In this document: piece after piece, positions 5,912 to 16,800 of the stretch
How the letters are laid out: the number at the start of each line of letters is the position of its first letter
Numbering within the stretch: the stretch's first letter is position 1
Source: an archaeon
GTDB lineage: Archaea > Micrarchaeota > Micrarchaeia > Norongarragalinales > SBBD01
Assembly: GCA_005239845.1 (NCBI GenBank)
Contig: SBBD01000171.1
Span: 1 to 18,274 of the forward strand
DNA: 18,274 bases
Direction: 5' to 3'
Position numbers and translations under genes: made by a program
The notes under the pieces: model-generated
Told to the model about the DNA's origin: nothing
Database searches by the model: none
Seen by the model: only the letters and a program-made list of their open reading frames with translations

Positions 5912-6565
5912 ATGGCGGAGCCAGCATTCAGAGTCACAAAGTTCACGATGCTCAAACGGCGGTTGGGGAAGTGGTACAAGCTCCTGATCTCTTTGGTTAT
6001 CGCGGCCATGGCGGTCGTGGCGGTTGTGTTGCTGCCAACCGCGACCCCTGAAACGGTTCAAACAAAAGAGGCCAGGATAAGGGGGCCCGTCTTCGAATTC
6101 GTGAGCAGGCGCGACATGCTCGCGGTGCCGCCCCTCCAGTACACCGGCTTTGAAAACATATACATCGCAAGATACGGCAAGTACGACCCGCTCCAAGATC
6201 TCTCCGACCAGCAGGGCGCACTGGATGCCGTCATAACCGAGAGCGGCCAGACGATATCCGTGACCCACGACAATTACTTCGACATCGTGGTCGCGGTAAG
6301 GATCAAGGCACCCGACAACATCGCCTACCTGCGGAAGGACAACATAGATGTCTGGCTCGCGGTTAGCGGCGCGTTCGCCATACCGTACAGCTTCGCGCCG
6401 GACGACTTGGAGTATCTTTTCGAGAATGAGGGCTATGGTACCAACAGCGGTTTCATGCGCCTGAACGTCGTCTGGGACAACAACGACCAAGGTTATGCGC
6501 TCCGAAAGGGTGAGGAGATAACAATCGAAGACATCAAGATGACGGTTACACAGATTGGTGTTTGA
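5912..6565 (+). CDS. Secreted or membrane-anchored surface protein, substrate B (paralogue of substrate A)
   Basis: This 217-residue protein has a basic N-terminus (KRRLGKWYK, 15-23), a hydrophobic helix at about 24-42 and a beta-rich external part. Residues about 77-217 align with substrate A: GFENIYIARY matches GIENVYLIKN, FDIVVAVRIKAPDNIAY matches FKIVISGFMYAPDNMAY, and the GY-x-x-x-GFMRLNVVWDN segment matches its counterpart. It lacks the zinc ribbon and the Thr/Pro linker, and could be a minor subunit or an anchor. The ATG start is supported by GAGGTG at 5901-5906, which overlaps the end of the peptidase gene, so the two are probably translationally coupled. The signal peptidase before it and the inactive paralogue after it form a tight operon. 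Confidence 0.72.
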   Translation: MAEPAFRVTKFTMLKRRLGKWYKLLISLVIAAMAVVAVVLLPTATPETVQTKEARIRGPVFEFVSRRDMLAVPPLQYTGFENIYIARYGKYDPLQDLSDQQGALDAVITESGQTISVTHDNYFDIVVAVRIKAPDNIAYLRKDNIDVWLAVSGAFAIPYSFAPDDLEYLFENEGYGTNSGFMRLNVVWDNNDQGYALRKGEEITIEDIKMTVTQIGV

Positions 6566-6567
6566 TT

Positions 6568-7011
6568 ATGAAGAAAGACGACGTGAAGAAAATTGCGATC
6601 CTCGCGCTTCTGGGGGCCCTGGTCTTCACATGGATCTTTTCTTTGTCCAACTATCTCAAGCGCAATCCGCTGTCGGGCAAAATCGACAATCAGACCCAGT
6701 ACTTCCAGGGCTACGATGCCTTCGCGGCTAGCGAGATCAACTTCACCGTCGCCGGCGACTGGGGCATGGGCAGGACGATCGAGGAGAACGACACCGTGAT
6801 GTGGGTGCAGGTCAACCCGTCCGAACTCAGGGTTGGCGACATAATAATCTACCAGGAACCTTCCTCCGGAGAGAACGTTGCTCACCGGATCACCGACATC
6901 GTTGGGGGCTCTTTCAGGACAAAGGGCGATGGGGCCACGGGAAACGACAATTACATAGTTGGCAGCGAACTCAAGGGGATCGTCATCGGCGTGGTTTACT
7001 ACCGCGACTGA
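6568..7011 (+). CDS. Signal peptidase I-like protein lacking the catalytic serine (probable pseudoenzyme)
   Basis: This 147-residue protein is homologous to the peptidase at 5411 over nearly its whole length. It has an N-terminal membrane segment at about 8-27 and conserved VGDIIIYQ, VAHRITD (His106) and TKGDGATGND (Asp121) boxes. In the nucleophile box the active paralogue has GASM, whereas this protein has GDWGM: Gly66 occupies the serine position, and no serine lies in residues 61-75. The codon is GGC, one base from the serine codon AGC. The fold appears intact, with no frameshift, so it is probably a folded, non-cleaving protein, for example a binding partner or chaperone. ATG 6568 is preferred to TTG 6562 because GGTG at 6557-6560 is well spaced. 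It starts 2 bases after the stop of substrate B. Confidence 0.8.
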   Translation: MKKDDVKKIAILALLGALVFTWIFSLSNYLKRNPLSGKIDNQTQYFQGYDAFAASEINFTVAGDWGMGRTIEENDTVMWVQVNPSELRVGDIIIYQEPSSGENVAHRITDIVGGSFRTKGDGATGNDNYIVGSELKGIVIGVVYYRD

Positions 7012-7038
7012 TGTTTGAAGTTGCCGTTTAATCTTACG

Positions 7039-7047
7039 CTTATATTT
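7039..7047 (+). promoter_or_regulatory. TATA box of the MinD-like gene
   Basis: CTTATATTT is centred about 35 bases before TTG 7078. It suggests that the ATPase gene has its own promoter although it directly follows the surface cassette. Confidence 0.4.
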
Positions 7048-7077
7048 CTCCACAACCAAAAGACGAATAGGTATACC

Positions 7078-7887
7078 TTGAAGCGAAAAACTTCCCAAAG
7101 CGAGCCGAAAAAGCACCAGCTGGCGAAGTTGCTGAAGCCAAGCAAGGAGCACGGCATCGACATCAGGCCACGCCAGGCCCGTGTGATCGGGGTTTTCTCT
7201 TGCAAGGGCGGCGTGGGGAAGACCACGACGGCCGCCAACCTGGCAATGGGCCTCACCGAAAAGTGGGGTGCGAGGGTCTTGACCATCGACGCAAACCTGG
7301 GCGCGCCAAACCTGGGGCTGCACTTCGGGGAACTCACCCCGAAAATCACCGTCCACGATGCGATAGCAAACGAGATGCCGATCGAAGACGCAATCCTAGA
7401 AGTTCAGGGCGTCAGGGGGATATTCGGTTCGATAGCATACGAGGATGAGGTCAGGCTCGTTGACCTGCGCGAGCTCATCAGCCCCCTGAGGAAAAAGTTC
7501 AAGATAATATTGGTCGACTCTGCGCCCGGCATCGGCAGCGAGGTCGTGGCGGCGATGAAAGCCTGCAACGAGATAATAATCGTGACCGACCCCTACGTCC
7601 CGACAATCGCCAGCACCCTGAAAACGTTCAGGGCGGCTGAAAGGTACAAAGTCCCAATTCTTGGCGTCGTGGTGAACCGGGTCGCTGGCGACCCGTTCGA
7701 ACTGCCTATGAGTGAGATAAGAAAAGCTCTCGGGTGGCCAGTCATCGGCGTGATCCCGGAAGACAAGAAAGTCAGGGAAGCGACCGCTGCCGGGATTCCC
7801 GTGATCAGATATTACCCGCGGTCAAGGGCCGCAAAGGAGTTCGAAAGGCTGGCTGATGCCGTCATCCAAAGGCTGAAGAAATCCTGA
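7078..7887 (+). CDS. MinD/ParA-family ATPase
   Basis: This 269-residue deviant Walker ATPase has the motif KGGVGKTTT at 43-51, including the signature lysine (Lys43). Walker A' is TIDANLGAPNLG at 69-80, with Asn at the position often Asp. Walker B is IILVDSAPG at 143-151. The family forms ATP-dependent dimers and positions other machines on membranes or DNA. A basic, probably flexible N-terminal extension of about 33 residues precedes the ATPase core. The C-terminus ends in a basic helix (FERLADAVIQRLKK) that could be a membrane-targeting amphipathic helix as in MinD. I chose TTG 7078 because the TATA box lies between it and the alternative TTG 7015. It may position the surface assembly encoded upstream, but adjacency is the only evidence. 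Its stop directly abuts the convergent stop of the giant gene. Confidence 0.85.
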   Translation: MKRKTSQSEPKKHQLAKLLKPSKEHGIDIRPRQARVIGVFSCKGGVGKTTTAANLAMGLTEKWGARVLTIDANLGAPNLGLHFGELTPKITVHDAIANEMPIEDAILEVQGVRGIFGSIAYEDEVRLVDLRELISPLRKKFKIILVDSAPGIGSEVVAAMKACNEIIIVTDPYVPTIASTLKTFRAAERYKVPILGVVVNRVAGDPFELPMSEIRKALGWPVIGVIPEDKKVREATAAGIPVIRYYPRSRAAKEFERLADAVIQRLKKS

Positions 7888-10800
7888 TCACTTCTTGCCT
7901 TTCGAATTTTTCTTATTCGGCTTCGCTGATTCCTTTTTCGGGGCCTTGACCACCGCCAGTTTTTCTGGCTTCTTGACGACGATTTTTGCAAGAGGGGCTG
8001 CCTCTCTCCTCTTGGTCATGAACCTTTCGAGCCTCTGAAGGGCAAAAGCATCCTCCTTTGTGATGCGCCTGTGAATCCTGCCTATCTTCCCGCTCTCCGA
8101 CGGTCCTGAAGCCGCCTTTCTCCTGCGCTCCGCTATGAATTTCCCGAGCCGCTCTATCGCCAATCTCTCTGGTTCTGTCATCCCCTTCTTGGTCGGCAGG
8201 ACGCTGCGGGACATCAGCGGCGTTTCTATCAGCTGACGGGTGAGCCTCGCCACGTCCATCTTCTCGGTCTTGCTAAGGCGCTTCGAAATGGACTTCAACT
8301 TTAAGCGAGTCCCCTTTCTCCTGAGGCCCTTCGTGGCCTCATCGAACTGCTTCTCCATAACGCCGTACCTGTAAGACCATGTGTTCCTGTAGTAGGCTAT
8401 GCCGGCGCCTATGCCGACCGCGCCAAGCACCGCAAACAATGCGAGCGGGACCGGAGGCGGCGGGGCCGTCCCGATGTTGGGTATCGGCGTCCCGATTATC
8501 GGCGGCTGAGGCGTGATGAACTTCTGGGCTCCGACGATGGAGAACAGGCTCGTCTGGGTCGTGGTCACCCTGTAATAGAGATACCCGTCTTCGCCCTCCC
8601 TCACGAATTCGGTCGGCAACTCGTTCCACGTGCCGGAAAGTCTGTAAAGCCTGATTTTGCTCGGCTCGATATTTTCATTCGACACCCACGACTTTTCGAC
8701 CTTGAAGACTATCTCCACCGAATCAATGCCCGACTGGCTGATTCCCTGAAGGTTCAGGTTGAAGTAGTAGTAAGGCACGTCGGGGGGCGAAGCCACGCCC
8801 GCCGGGGGCCTAGTGGTCTCGTCAACTGTCACGCTTATGTTCCCTATTGAAGAATCGTCGGCGCCGGAACTGACCGCGATGTTCAGGCTTGAGACGCGGA
8901 GACCCAGGCCTTCAAAGCTGATGAACTGGCTGGACCCGGGCCTGATGTAACCCACGTCCTTGGTTGCGCCCTCCATGGCGGACCAAGCCTGGATCGTCCC
9001 ACCCCAACCCTCAACAGCCCTCCATTTAGGCTGCGCCGGGGCTCCTAGAGATATCAATGTGGTCGTTTTGACCGGGATTTCGATTTTTGCCGACCAATAG
9101 TCGACTTCCCGGAATAGTCGAACAGAGTACACTCTTACGCTCCGAATCTCTGACCAAACCGAGTTCTCCTCCGTCCTGAAGATCTGCACGTACCAGTAGT
9201 AGAGCGCGTCAGAGAGGCCGCTTGGCGTGTACTGGTTCGATGTCAGGTTGTCCACGTCGAGCACTGGGGAAGACAAATCCGCGTCGGTGTCGATCCTGAA
9301 GCGGAAGTTGTCCGCTTCCCTGGCGTTGTCCCACTCGAATGTCGGCATCGTGTTTATGAAGATTGCGCCATCGGCTGGAGAGGTGAGCGTTGGGGGCTGG
9401 ATGACTGTGGCGATTATTGTGCCGCTCCAGATCTCATACAGATTCCACTTGAAGGCCGTGCCCGTTCCTACTGAACCAGACCATGCATCGACCGAGCTCC
9501 AGTATGAGTTCACATTGACAGTCCCACTCCACGCTTCCGCGACTTGCCAGCTCACCGCGCCGACCAGCGTCGCCGACCATGCCTCGACCAGCTGCCTTCC
9601 TGCGAGAACTGGCGCTGAAATCGACCCGCTCCAGCTCTCGACCGATTGCCACTTTCCGATGTATACCTGGTAATCATCCGTCCAGGGCCCCACGTTGCCC
9701 GCCCCATCTTCAGCCCTGACGCGCCAGTAGTAACGTCCCGTGCTGGCGAACGTGCTGTAGTATGGGCTGATGGAAGTGTTGTCGAACTTTGTATATGGCG
9801 AGGTGAAAGTGGGCTCATCGTCTATCTGTACGGTGTAGAATATCCCTGAATTGTCATCAATCGTGTACCACCTGAAATCAACCGTCAGGCTGTCGAATGT
9901 GGCGTGGTTTTCTGGCGCATACGCAACAAGCTGCGGGGGAATTCCAGTGTCAACGATGAAAGACCGTATTTCCGAGTTGTCGCTTGTCTTGCCGTCGTTA
10001 TCTGTCGCGGAAACTGTCCAGAAATAGAACGTGTTTTCATCGAGTGCCGGCGAGATTTCCCAGTTTTCATCCGTTATGGATCCAGATACCGTGACCAAGT
10101 TCTCGAAAGTGTTGTCGGTCGAAACCCAGACATAATAAGTAACCGGTTGTGATATGTCCCAGGCGTTCTCCCAGTCGAGCATCGGAGTGCTGTCCGTCAC
10201 CCAGACCGCATCGGGCGGGGAAACGAGCGCGGGGGTGAAAGGCACGGAGTTCTCGATTCTGAACTGCCAGGTGGCCGTTTCATACAGGTTGCCCGCGTTG
10301 TCCATTGCCTGGACCTTCCAGTAGTAATCATTGTCGAAGAGCTCGGCCGTCACTTCCCACTCGTCGTTCTCGATCCACCCGCTGTCGGCATAGTTTTCCA
10401 CGAAGTTTTCACCGACTGAAACAATGACCCTGTAGAGGACTATCAGCGAGTTGTCGTCCGCCCCCGCCCAGTCGAGGAAAGGCGTGTTGTCGTTTTCTAC
10501 CGCGGCGTTGTCTGGCGCGATCAGGGCGACGTTTTCAGGCGGCAGGGTATCGACCCTGAAATCGTATCTGTTGGAGTTGTCGCCTAATTTGCCGGCATTG
10601 TCTTGGGCGCTGACCCGCCAGTACCACATCCCGTCCTCCAATTCTGGCGTTTCCCAGTTGTCATCCGAAATCCAGCCGGATGTGTAATTGTCGTATGTGA
10701 AGTTCGGATTGTCGCTCAAGTAAACGAAGTAAAGGAGCGGGGTGCTGGCTTCAGCATTCCCGATGTTGTCCAAAGTCACGGCCTGCCAGTCGAGGTTGGG

Positions 10801-13800
10801 TGTGTTGTCCTGGGTGTTGTCATTGTTCGCCGGCATTGACAGTACTGGCTCGTTTGGCGGGGTCGTGTCGACCCTGAAGGACTGTTGCGTCGAGTTTTCG
10901 CCGTTGTTCCTGGCGTTGTCGACCGCTTCGACCTTCCAGTAATAGAGCCCGTCCGCAAGCTCTGTGGACGGCTCCCAGTTCTCAGAATATGTCCAGCCCG
11001 ACTGGAGGTAAAGCGACATCGAGCTGTCCAGAACGTGCACCAGGTACATCAGCGGGTAAGAGTTCTCCGGCGGGGCTGTCCACTGAAACAATGGCTTCCT
11101 GTTGTCCGTGTTTATGCCTGACGGGTAACCGGGCGTCGGGGCGCTCGGGCCGGTTGTGTCAACCCTGAAGGACCAGGTGTCCGAATACGGGCCCTTAAGC
11201 CCGACGTTGTCCTCGGCCTTCACGTGCCAGTAATAAACGCCGTCTTGCAGTGGCGACGGGAACCAGTAGCTGTTCGAGATCCAGCCGGAGTTGTCGACAA
11301 CATCCGTGAACAAAATGTCTCTCGCCACTTCCACATAATAGCTGAGTGGCAGGGAGTTCTCCGCCGGGGCGTTCCAGTCTATGAGTGGCTGAGGCGTCCC
11401 CCAGTTTTCGCCGTAGTATGGCGCCACAGGCGTGGGCTTGTCCGGCATGACCCTGTCGATCCTGAACGTCCAGTTCTCTGACCATCCTCCAACTTCCCCG
11501 TAAACGCTCGCCCTGACCCTCCAGCGGTACAAGTTGTCGTTCTCGAGAGTCGCTTGGATGAAGTTGTCCGTAACCACGTTGTCCAGAACTGGGTCGGCGT
11601 AATCGTTGTCGTTGTCCACCTGTATCTGGTAGTTGTCGGCAAGGGGAACGTTTGTCCACTCGAACGTGAAAGTCGGGTTGTTCGTGTTCGTGCCGTTGGC
11701 TGGAGAAACCAATGTCGGGCCAAGCACGTTCGCTGTAACGGTCCCGGTCCAAGCCTCGACTACCTGCAACGATGCCGTGACACTATCGACCGTTCCGGAC
11801 CATGTCTCGACATTCAGCCAGCCGGACGTCTGGAGGGCGCTAACCGTGCCGGTCCAGCTCTCCACAGCCGCCCAAACTGGTAAACTGGATACTGTGGCCG
11901 ACCATGTCTCGACAGCTTGCCATCCTGCTGAAGTCGTGATTGTGCCGCTCCAAGTCTCGACGCTGGCCCACGCGCTGCTCCTAAAGTTCCAGCCATCAGA
12001 CCACTCGCCGATGTTCCCGGCGTTGTCAACCGCCCGCACTCTCCAATAGTAGCGTCCGAGATCAGGGAACGTGTAAACATAAGTGTTTTCGGCAACCGGT
12101 ACTGCCGAGTTCTCATGGAGCAACGAGGAGAAGTCCTCGTCGTTGTCAATCTGGATCCAGTAGTTCTCCACGCCGGAATCGGAATCTGTGGAATCAACCC
12201 AAACCAATTCCAAAGTCAGGTTTTCGGTGTCCCAGGTGTTTTCCGGAGAGTACAAGCTGACTTTCGCGGGCGGCGTGTTCTCGACCCTGAACCAAATGTT
12301 CTCCGCCCAAGCACTATGGTTTCCGGCGTTGTCTATTGATTTCACTCGCCACCAATAAGTTCCCACGCCAAGAGAAGCGGAAGAATTGCCCGCTGTTGTC
12401 AGGATGTTCTCGACGATCTGCGAGAAGTCGTTATCGTAGGCTATCTCAAGGTTGTAAACAACCGGCAGGGAGCTGTCGTTGACCGTTGTCCAGATGAAAG
12501 TCGGCGCGGTCCCGATCCAGCTTCCGTTTTCTGGGGTTAGCAGGGTCGGTGTGCTGGGTGACGATGTATCGATGCGGAAAGTCCTCTCGGATGAGAATAG
12601 GCCCGAGTTGCCGGTGTCGTTCGCGTTGTCCCTTGCGGCTACTCTCCAGTAGTAAACGTTGTCGGCCAATGCTGGAGACACTTCCCAGTTGTCGTCCGAA
12701 ATGTTCCAAAGGGCCTCTGCGACAATGTCGTTGAAGAACTGGTCCCTAGCAACCTGGACGCGGTAAACAAGTGGCAGGGAGTTCTCCGCCGGGGCGTCCC
12801 AGTCGAGGTTGGGTGTGCTGTCGTTCAAGTTCTCGCCTTCAACGGGCCATACTAACGATGGCTGGGCCGGGCCTATTGTGTCCACCCTGAACGTCCAGTT
12901 CTCCGACCAGCCGGAGTTCTCCCCAGTCCTGAACATCCGCACGCGCCAGTAGTACGGGCCATCGGCCAAAGCGCTTGAGGGGGTGAACGAAGTGCTTGTC
13001 AGCTCGTCGTTGTCTATCGTTGTGGACGAGAAATCAGCGCTCAGAGAGACCTGCAAGTGGAAGTTGTCGGCAGCCTGCGTGTTGTCCCACTGTAATGTTG
13101 GGGTCGTGTTTTGGGTGTTCGTGCCATCGGCTGGCGAGATGAGTGTCGGGACTGGAATCGTTGCTGTCGCTGACCCTGTCCAGGATTCGACCGCATACCA
13201 TTGTGTTGGAGTAACGATCGTGCCCGTCCAGCTCTCCACCGTTACCCAGCCAGAGATAACCGGTGCTGAAACTGTTCCGGTCCAGTTTTCAACAGTTTGC
13301 CAATGAGATACTGGCGACGCGGAAACAGTTCCGGTCCACGACTCTACCGTGAGCCAGACGCTTATCACAGCTATAGTTCCCGACCATGCCTCGACATTTC
13401 TCCAATAGGACTGACTATTGATAGTTCCGGTCCAGCCCTCGACCTGCGCCCATTCGGCGCTCGTCGCAACGGTCCCGCTCCAGGTCTCGACAACCTGCCA
13501 GTACATCGGGTTCATGCTTACTGTTCCGGTCCATCCCTCGACCAACTGCCAGTACATCGGGTTCATGCTTACTGTTCCGGTCCAGGTCTCAACGACCCAC
13601 CACTGATTATACGCCGTTATCGTTGAACTCCAGGATTCGACAACTTGCCATTGGGAAACTAAGTTTACTGTTCCAGCCCATGATTCGACAAGCTGCCATT
13701 GGGAAACTAAGTTTACTGTTCCAGCCCATGATTCGACAAGCTGCCATTGTGGACCAGTGGCTACAGTTCCCGACCAACTCTCAACTGCCGACCAAATGTT

Positions 13801-16800
13801 TGAAATCGTTACTGTGCCGGTCCAGCTCTCAACAACCTGCCATGAAGGGGTCGTGGTAGCCGTTCCAGCCCAGCTTTCAACAATTGACCAAGCCGAGACC
13901 GAGCCGCTCACGGAGCCGCTCCAGCTCTCGACGGCGGCCCAGCCGCTCGTTCTCAGACCGTTGAATTCCGACCATGCGCCCTCATTCCCTCCGTTGTCGA
14001 CCGCCCTGACGCGCCAGTAGAAGCTACCCGTCTCTGTGAAAGCGTACGTGTATGTGTTGTCCGCGCCAGGAATTGCGGCATTTTCGTGCAGGAGCGAGCC
14101 GAAGTTGTCATCGTTGTCTATCTGGATCACGTACCAAGCAACGCCGCTGCCGACATCGGAGGCGGACTGCCATTCGAAAGTTATCGCATCCATCGCGAGG
14201 TGAAGGTTGTTGTCCGGGTATTGAAGCGTGACCTGTGTCGGGAGAACGTTATCGACGCTGAAAATCCGGTTTTCTGTCCAATCGCTCTTATTGCCGGCGT
14301 TGTCGATCGACCTGAGCCTCCACAAGTAACTTCCCTCGTCCAATATCACGACGTAATTTTCCTCTGTGGTGAATACGTTCTCCGCGAGGTTCAGGCTCGG
14401 GGAGTAGTAAATCTCAATGTTGTAAACCACCGGTAGGGAGTTGTCGTTCACGGAATTCCAGTCGAAGTTGGGGCTGGCTGTCGTCCATCCCTGGTTCTCC
14501 GGCGAGACCACGGTCGGGGTGTCGGGCGGCAGGACATCTATCCTGAAGCCCTGCCAGGTTGTGAAAGAGCTCGTGTTCCCTGCGTTGTCCACCGCGTAAA
14601 CGCGCCAGTAGTAGAAGTTGTCCACGAGATCTGTCGTGACCTCCCAGTTGTCGTCTGTGACCCAAGAGCTGTCTGTGATATCGTACTTGTCGGGTGAAAT
14701 TTCGACATAGTATGTGAGCGGGTAAGAGTTCTCGGCTGGCGCATCCCAGTTGAAGTTGGGCGTGTTGTCGTTGACGTTCTCGCCTTCCGTCGGCCAGACC
14801 AATGTCGGCGTTGCCGGGCTGGAAGTGTCAACTCGCACTGTGCGGCTTTCAGACCAGGTGGAATTGTCGCCGGTCTTGAATGCTCGAACCTGCCAATAAT
14901 AAAGGTTGTCCGCCAGGCCGCTCGATGGCGTGTAGGAGTTGCTCGTCAGACCGGCTTCATCGATCACGAGGGCGGAGAAGTCCGATGTGCTTGAGACCTG
15001 CAGGTGGAAGTTGTCCAAAAGCTGGGTGTTGTCCCACTGAAACGTCGGGGTCGTGTTTTGGGTGTTCGTGCCATCGGCTGGCGAGACGGGCGTTGGTGCC
15101 AGGATCGGCGCGGCGACATTCCCTGACCAGCCCTCGACCAATAGCCAGTACGATGCGTTCAGGTCTATTGTGCCTGACCAGCTTTCCACGACCGACCAGG
15201 CCGGGACAGTCGAAATCGTGCCTGTCCAACTCTCGACAACAGCCCAAGCCGGTAAAGTGTTAACTGCACCATACCAAGATTCAACAAGGTTCATCTGTGC
15301 CGTTGTTGTAACTGTCGCTGTCCATCCCTCGACGAGAAGCCAGCCGGAGATTGCCTGCCCGATTATCGTGCCGGTCCAGCCCTCGGCCACGTTCCAAGTG
15401 ACAATCGCGACTGTGCTTATCGTTCCAGACCAGGACTCGATCAAAAGATAATCGTCCGGCGCATAAACAGTCCCTGTCCAGGCCTCAACCCCGTACCACG
15501 AAGCTGTCGTTGCCACTGTCCCGGCCCATGATTCTACAACGTTCCAGATCGAGACGGTGAATATGAAGTTTTCAGACCAATTGTCTTCATTTCTTGCGTT
15601 ATCGGTTGCGCGAACCCGCCAATAATAATTGGAACCAAACGATATCGAATTTTCAACGGTGTGGTAATTTTCCACTATCCCCGGCTTGTAATAAACATAC
15701 GGCTCGGTGAAACTGTCTTCTGTGTCAATCACGAGATCGTATGTCTCTCCAGAAAAATCGTTCGCGTCCGACCAGGCAAATGTTGGGAATTGGCTTTGGA
15801 CTGTCGAGCCATTCTCTGGAGTGCCCAATGTTGGAACTCCTGGAAAAGTGTTGTCGAATCCGTCTATCGTGTCGGCAACGCTTGGCGCATTTTCGTAGTT
15901 TCCGCGCTCGTCCCATGCCCTGGAGTAGAACTCGTAATAGCCGATGCCGTTGTCGAATGTGAAATCGAACGAGTATGGTGGCGTCAAATCGTTGTCGAAC
16001 AGCATCCATTCACCCCAGGCGGCGTTGTCGACCGCATACCTGTACCAGAGCTCGACGTTGTCGATGTTCCCGTCGTTGTCGCTGGCGGTGACCGTTATCA
16101 CGAGCGGCGAAGTGTTTTCCCAGTAAAGTGAAACTGAATCCACGCTTGATGCAGGGGGGACGATCAAAGTGAAAGTGAACCACTCCGACCAGTTCTCGTT
16201 GCCTGCGTTGTCGATCGCTCCGACCCGCCAGTAGTAGGGTGAGAAATTCTCTGAAATTTTGTTCTCGATGTTTTCCTGCCAGTTGTCCGTCATGTTTTCC
16301 ATCAAGTATATCGGTGAAGAGAAATCGGGATCGTTGTCTATTGAAAGCGTGTAGTAAATCCCGCTGGGGTCGTACACTCCCGTCCAGGCAAAATACGGCT
16401 GGTCCACGGCCAGACCCTCGTTGTTGTCAGGGGTTGTGAGAGTCACGAAAGAAGGTGTAACGGTGTCCACTGTGAAACTATAAGGTGTGGACCAGGGCGA
16501 GGAATTCGTGCCGTCTTTCGACCTGACCTTCCAGTAGTAAACTTGGTCGGTTAGGTCCGACAGCGAGTATTGGCTCACCGTAAGGGAAGGATCGTTGACG
16601 AGAGGTGATGTGAAATTTGAGTCGTTGTCGACCATCAGGTGGTAGGTTGTCGCCCCGTCGACGTCCGACCAGTCAAGGGTCGGCGAGCTGTTGTTCACGT
16701 ATTCGCCGTTTGTCGGGAAGAGGAGTGTGGGCGCGCCAAGAGTTCTCGCTGTGCCGCCCCAATTCTCGACCAGCCGCCAGTCTGGCGGGAAGTAATTCAA

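Larger units (their letters stand above)
13152..13955 (-). repeat. Trp-repeat array B (16 copies)
   Basis: This is the longest array, with 16 in-frame units of 15-20 residues, from AAVESWSGSV to YAVESWTGSA. It includes perfect DNA-level tandem copies. It lies between FN3-like domains 8 and 9. Read on the plus strand it produces a spurious repeating open frame rich in VPVQLST. Confidence 0.9.

Noticed and set aside
6493..7356. 287-residue open frame on the minus strand
   Set aside because: It runs antisense to the end of substrate B, the peptidase paralogue and the start of the MinD-like gene, all of which have clear homology or motifs in their own frames.
11633..12049. Several plus-strand open frames with repeated VPVQLST-like peptides (here and at 13000-14020 and 15053-15451)
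   Set aside because: They are the antisense translation of the Trp-repeat arrays and FN3-like domains; their repetition follows from the repeats of the giant gene.
13152..13955. CRISPR-like periodic repeats with a period of about 48-51 bases
   Set aside because: Units are directly adjacent, in frame, and vary mainly by amino-acid-level drift within one long coding sequence. There are no constant repeats with unique spacers and no cas genes.
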